A DNA stretch of 64,000 nucleotides, taken from NCBI RefSeq assembly GCF_014646155.1, contig NZ_BMMX01000001.1, forward strand, positions 1,152,321 to 1,216,320. Reading direction: 5' to 3'. This document shows positions 62,192-64,000 of the stretch, piece by piece. The position numbers and the translations under genes were made by a program. The DNA comes from Mangrovihabitans endophyticus (GTDB lineage: Bacteria; Actinomycetota; Actinomycetes; Mycobacteriales; Micromonosporaceae). Numbering within the stretch: position 1 is the first letter of the stretch; every line of letters starts with the position of its first letter. The notes below the pieces were generated by a model. It ran no database searches, was not told the origin of the DNA, and saw nothing but the letters and a program-made list of their open reading frames with translations.

Positions 62192-62545
62192 ATGGGCGCC
62201 GGTTTCGAGATATCCGTCAGCGACGTCGTGCGCGTCGCCGGTCAGTTGGAGCGTCTGTTCTCGGACTTCGACGGGTCGACGATGGACCTGGGTCGGCTGA
62301 TGATTCCCAGCGGCTGCTACGGGCAGGTCGGCAGCACCGCCGCGGCCTCCAGCGCGAGCGCGCAGAACCAGCTCGCACTGACCCTCAAGGCGCTCAGCAC
62401 GGTGTTGCGCGAGATCAACCGCCGGGTGCAGGCCAGCGCCCAGGGCTATCACGCCGACGACCAGCGGATCGCCGCCGTCTGGGCGCAGATGAGCCGGGTC
62501 GCCGACGACGAGCGCGGCGTGCTGTCGCGCAGCATCGGGGGCTGA
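62192..62545 (+). CDS. EspC-like type VII secretion-associated protein
   Basis: A 117-residue helical protein with the EspC/DUF2580-type pattern: an N-terminal VSDVVRVAGQLERLF segment and a C-terminal NRRVQASAQGYHADDQRIAAVW block. YHADD also fits the YxxxD secretion signal. It is divergent from eccC across a 181-nt gap and starts a rightward operon with the next two genes. GGAGG stands 5 nt before the ATG. Confidence 0.75.
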   Translation: MGAGFEISVSDVVRVAGQLERLFSDFDGSTMDLGRLMIPSGCYGQVGSTAAASSASAQNQLALTLKALSTVLREINRRVQASAQGYHADDQRIAAVWAQMSRVADDERGVLSRSIGG

Positions 62546-62547
62546 GC

Positions 62548-63522
62548 ATGTACGCCGTGCCCAACTCCTCGGCCATGGACGCCGCCGCGGGCGGCAGTGG
62601 CCCCAGCGCGACGGTGCTGCCCTGGATCGTCACGACCGAACCGGATCAGATCCAGCGCTACGTCACCGACCTGGTGTCCCGGGTGGCCACCCTGGCCCGG
62701 ACGGTGCAGAGCATCGACCGCGCCGGTGACGACCTGCACCGCGCCTGGTCCACCGGATCGGCGTCGGCCGCCGCCCACGGCAAGGTGGCGAAGACCATCG
62801 AGATCTTCCAGAAGGTCACCACGGCGGTGCAGGCGCTGGAGGCCGAGATCCAGGCAGTGGTGGTCGCCGTCCGGATGGTGCAGAACGGCTACCGCGCGGT
62901 GGTCGGCGCGGTCAACCCGACCGTGGCGGCCCTGCTGTCGAACATCTACACCCGGGCGGCCGCGACCGCGCTGGCCGTCAGCGCCACCTCCGGGCTCGCA
63001 TCCTTTGTGAGCACGGTCAAGGCGGCGCTGGACGCCATCGGGCTGGCCCGCATCGCCACCATCATCACCACCTTGGTGACGATCGCCCATGAACTGCAGT
63101 CGCTGCTCAGCAACGACACGCCGCAGGCCACACCGGCCACCCAGCCGACCGCCCTGCAGGCGTTGGCCGGCAACGGCGTGTCCGGCGCACAGCCGACCGC
63201 CCTGCAGGCGTTGGCCGGCAACGGCGCGTCCGGCACGCAGCCGACCGCCCTGCAGGCGTTGGCCGGCAACGGCGCGTCCGGCACGCAGCCGACCGCCCTG
63301 GACTCGTGGCTCGGCCGAGATCCGTCGACGTCCGCGACCGGCGCCGTTCCGGCGTTCGGTTCCGCGGGGTCCGGTTCGGCGGCGTCCGGCGCCACGGGTT
63401 CGGTCTTGACGCCGGGCGCCATGGGTTCCGTCGCGTCGCCCGGCTCCGAGCGGTTGCCCGGCTCGGTCCCGGAGGCGGACGGATACGGCCTGACCGGCTG
63501 GGACAGTTGCCCGTCGAGGTAA
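62548..63522 (+). CDS. Repeat-bearing putative type VII substrate
   Basis: A 324-residue protein, start 2 nt after the previous stop. Residues 30-110 are helical and WXG-like in layout (HRAWSTGSASAAAHGKVAKT); residues 120-190 include hydrophobic helices (RAAATALAVSATSGLASFV, IATIITTLVTIAHEL); then 16-residue tandem repeats QPTALQALAGNG(A/V)SG(T/A), three full and one partial; then a Gly/Ser-rich tail. No signal peptide is seen. I infer a type VII effector or surface protein from place and layout; no characterised homologue is recognised. Confidence 0.65.
   Translation: MYAVPNSSAMDAAAGGSGPSATVLPWIVTTEPDQIQRYVTDLVSRVATLARTVQSIDRAGDDLHRAWSTGSASAAAHGKVAKTIEIFQKVTTAVQALEAEIQAVVVAVRMVQNGYRAVVGAVNPTVAALLSNIYTRAAATALAVSATSGLASFVSTVKAALDAIGLARIATIITTLVTIAHELQSLLSNDTPQATPATQPTALQALAGNGVSGAQPTALQALAGNGASGTQPTALQALAGNGASGTQPTALDSWLGRDPSTSATGAVPAFGSAGSGSAASGATGSVLTPGAMGSVASPGSERLPGSVPEADGYGLTGWDSCPSR
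63142..63300 (+). repeat. 48-bp tandem repeats, 3.3 copies
   Basis: Three full 48-bp units (63142-63189, 63190-63237, 63238-63285) plus 15 bp of a fourth encode the repeats of the preceding protein. Copies differ at only a few bases, so expansion is recent. Confidence 0.93.
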
Positions 63523-63535
63523 GAGAGGAATCGAC

Positions 63536-63871
63536 ATGGAACACACACATCCCGAGGTCGCGGAGCTGGAGTCGACGTTGGACGCGCTGCTCGACCGGGT
63601 GCATGCCGAGACGGCTCAGGTCGCCGCGCTGCAGGAGGAACTGCAGGGCCGGGAGATCACCGGTTTCGCCGGTGACGGCGAGGTGGTGGTACGCCTGGCC
63701 GGCACCGGCCGGTTCACCGAGGTCAGCATCGACCCGGACGCGACCCGGCGCTACGACACCGAGACGCTCGGCTCGCTGGTGCTGGAGGCCGTCAACGACG
63801 GCCTCGACCGGCTCCAAGAGGCGAGCCGTGCGGTGTTCGGCCCGGTGCTCGGCACGACCGCGGGCGGCTGA
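63536..63871 (+). CDS. YbaB/EbfC-family protein in the type VII locus
   Basis: A 111-residue YbaB-like protein: an N-terminal helix (EVAELESTLDALLDRVHAETAQVAAL), a central beta hairpin (ITGFAGDGEVVVRLAGTGRFTEVSIDP) and a C-terminal helix (LGSLVLEAVNDGLDRLQEA). Classical YbaB binds DNA as a dimer; variants of this type are frequent in actinomycete ESX loci, where their role is unknown. GAGAGGA precedes the ATG and the gene lies 13 nt after the repeat protein. Confidence 0.82.
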   Translation: MEHTHPEVAELESTLDALLDRVHAETAQVAALQEELQGREITGFAGDGEVVVRLAGTGRFTEVSIDPDATRRYDTETLGSLVLEAVNDGLDRLQEASRAVFGPVLGTTAGG

Positions 63872-63875
63872 TCCC

Positions 63876-64000
63876 GATGACCGCCGTTGACATCGCGGGC
63901 GCGTCCCGGGACGCGCTGGACCCGCGCCGTCCGGCGCCGGGCCCGCGGGGAGTCGCCGCCGCGCCGCGCCGGGCGGTGCCGCCGCTGCCGCCACCCGCTC
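63876..64000 (+). CDS. Start of a further type VII locus gene, truncated by the window
   Basis: An open frame begins with ATG 4 nt after the YbaB-like stop and runs off the window after about 41 residues (MTAVDIAGASRDALDPRRPA, then a Pro/Arg/Ala-rich stretch). The Pro-rich N-terminus fits several locus-linked proteins and cannot be assigned. The tight spacing argues for the same operon. Confidence 0.55.

Noticed and set aside
63142..63300. Regular repeats as a possible CRISPR array
   Set aside because: The units are contiguous 48-bp copies in a coding frame without spacers.

Overview
This window is very GC-rich, densely packed DNA. It shows GTG starts, 4-nt GTGA/ATGA gene overlaps, IdeR/DmdR-type iron boxes, a fused EccC ATPase of a type VII secretion system, a DevS/DevR-like two-component pair and many LacI-controlled sugar operons. 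Together these indicate an actinomycete, probably a soil or plant-associated filamentous genus. A Micromonosporaceae-like host would fit, but the sequence does not prove it. I saw no rRNA, tRNA, CRISPR array, insertion sequence or phage gene.

Region 1 (1-11.6 kb) is a catecholate siderophore locus of the enterobactin type. It holds the end of a FecCD permease, a one-module NRPS (C-A-PCP-TE, serine-type code), a Fes-like esterase and a leftward operon for 2,3-dihydroxybenzoate: stand-alone aryl carrier protein, EntA, EntC, EntE and isochorismatase. An EntS-like exporter follows. Two strong iron boxes (4490-4508 and 10293-10311) mark the two control points.

Region 2 (11.9-21.5 kb) is mixed: an LCP cell-wall ligase, a DevS/DevR-like pair with a DosR-like dyad in the divergent promoter region, an SDR, a QueA-like protein, a XynE-like SGNH esterase, a catalase, a secreted protein of a family recurrent in actinomycetes, and a DinB-like protein.

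Region 3 (21.5-51 kb) is mainly plant polysaccharide use. A leftward operon encodes a family-1 sugar ABC importer followed by a PL11 rhamnogalacturonan lyase. Next come a DUF6282 protein divergent from an NMT1-type ABC importer and a TPR-GGDEF diguanylate cyclase. Then comes a LacI repressor divergent from a poorly understood sugar pathway (Gfo/Idh/MocA, DUF993, TIM-barrel isomerase, LamG/DUF1080-like, DUF6807). Further right a leftward uronate operon (Gfo/Idh, UxaC, FucD-like dehydratase, UxuB-like reductase, Gfo/Idh) is divergent from a second LacI plus a second family-1 ABC importer and a YesL-like membrane protein. The operator upstream of the lyase operon closely resembles one beside the first LacI, which links the unknown sugar pathway to rhamnogalacturonan use.

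Region 4 (51-55.5 kb) is a five-gene leftward set: secreted protein, three-histidine membrane protein (DUF6529), Rieske lipoprotein, ECF sigma factor and RskA-like anti-sigma factor. I read it as an extracytoplasmic electron-transfer module with its own regulator. A sensor-kinase-like gene faces the other way.

Region 5 (55.5-64 kb) is part of a type VII (ESX-like) secretion locus. EccC, two small Esx-like proteins, an EspC-like protein and a PPE-like WXG protein read leftward. A second EspC-like protein, a repeat-bearing putative substrate, a YbaB-family protein and the start of another gene read rightward. The membrane subunits EccB/D/E and a mycosin are not in the window.
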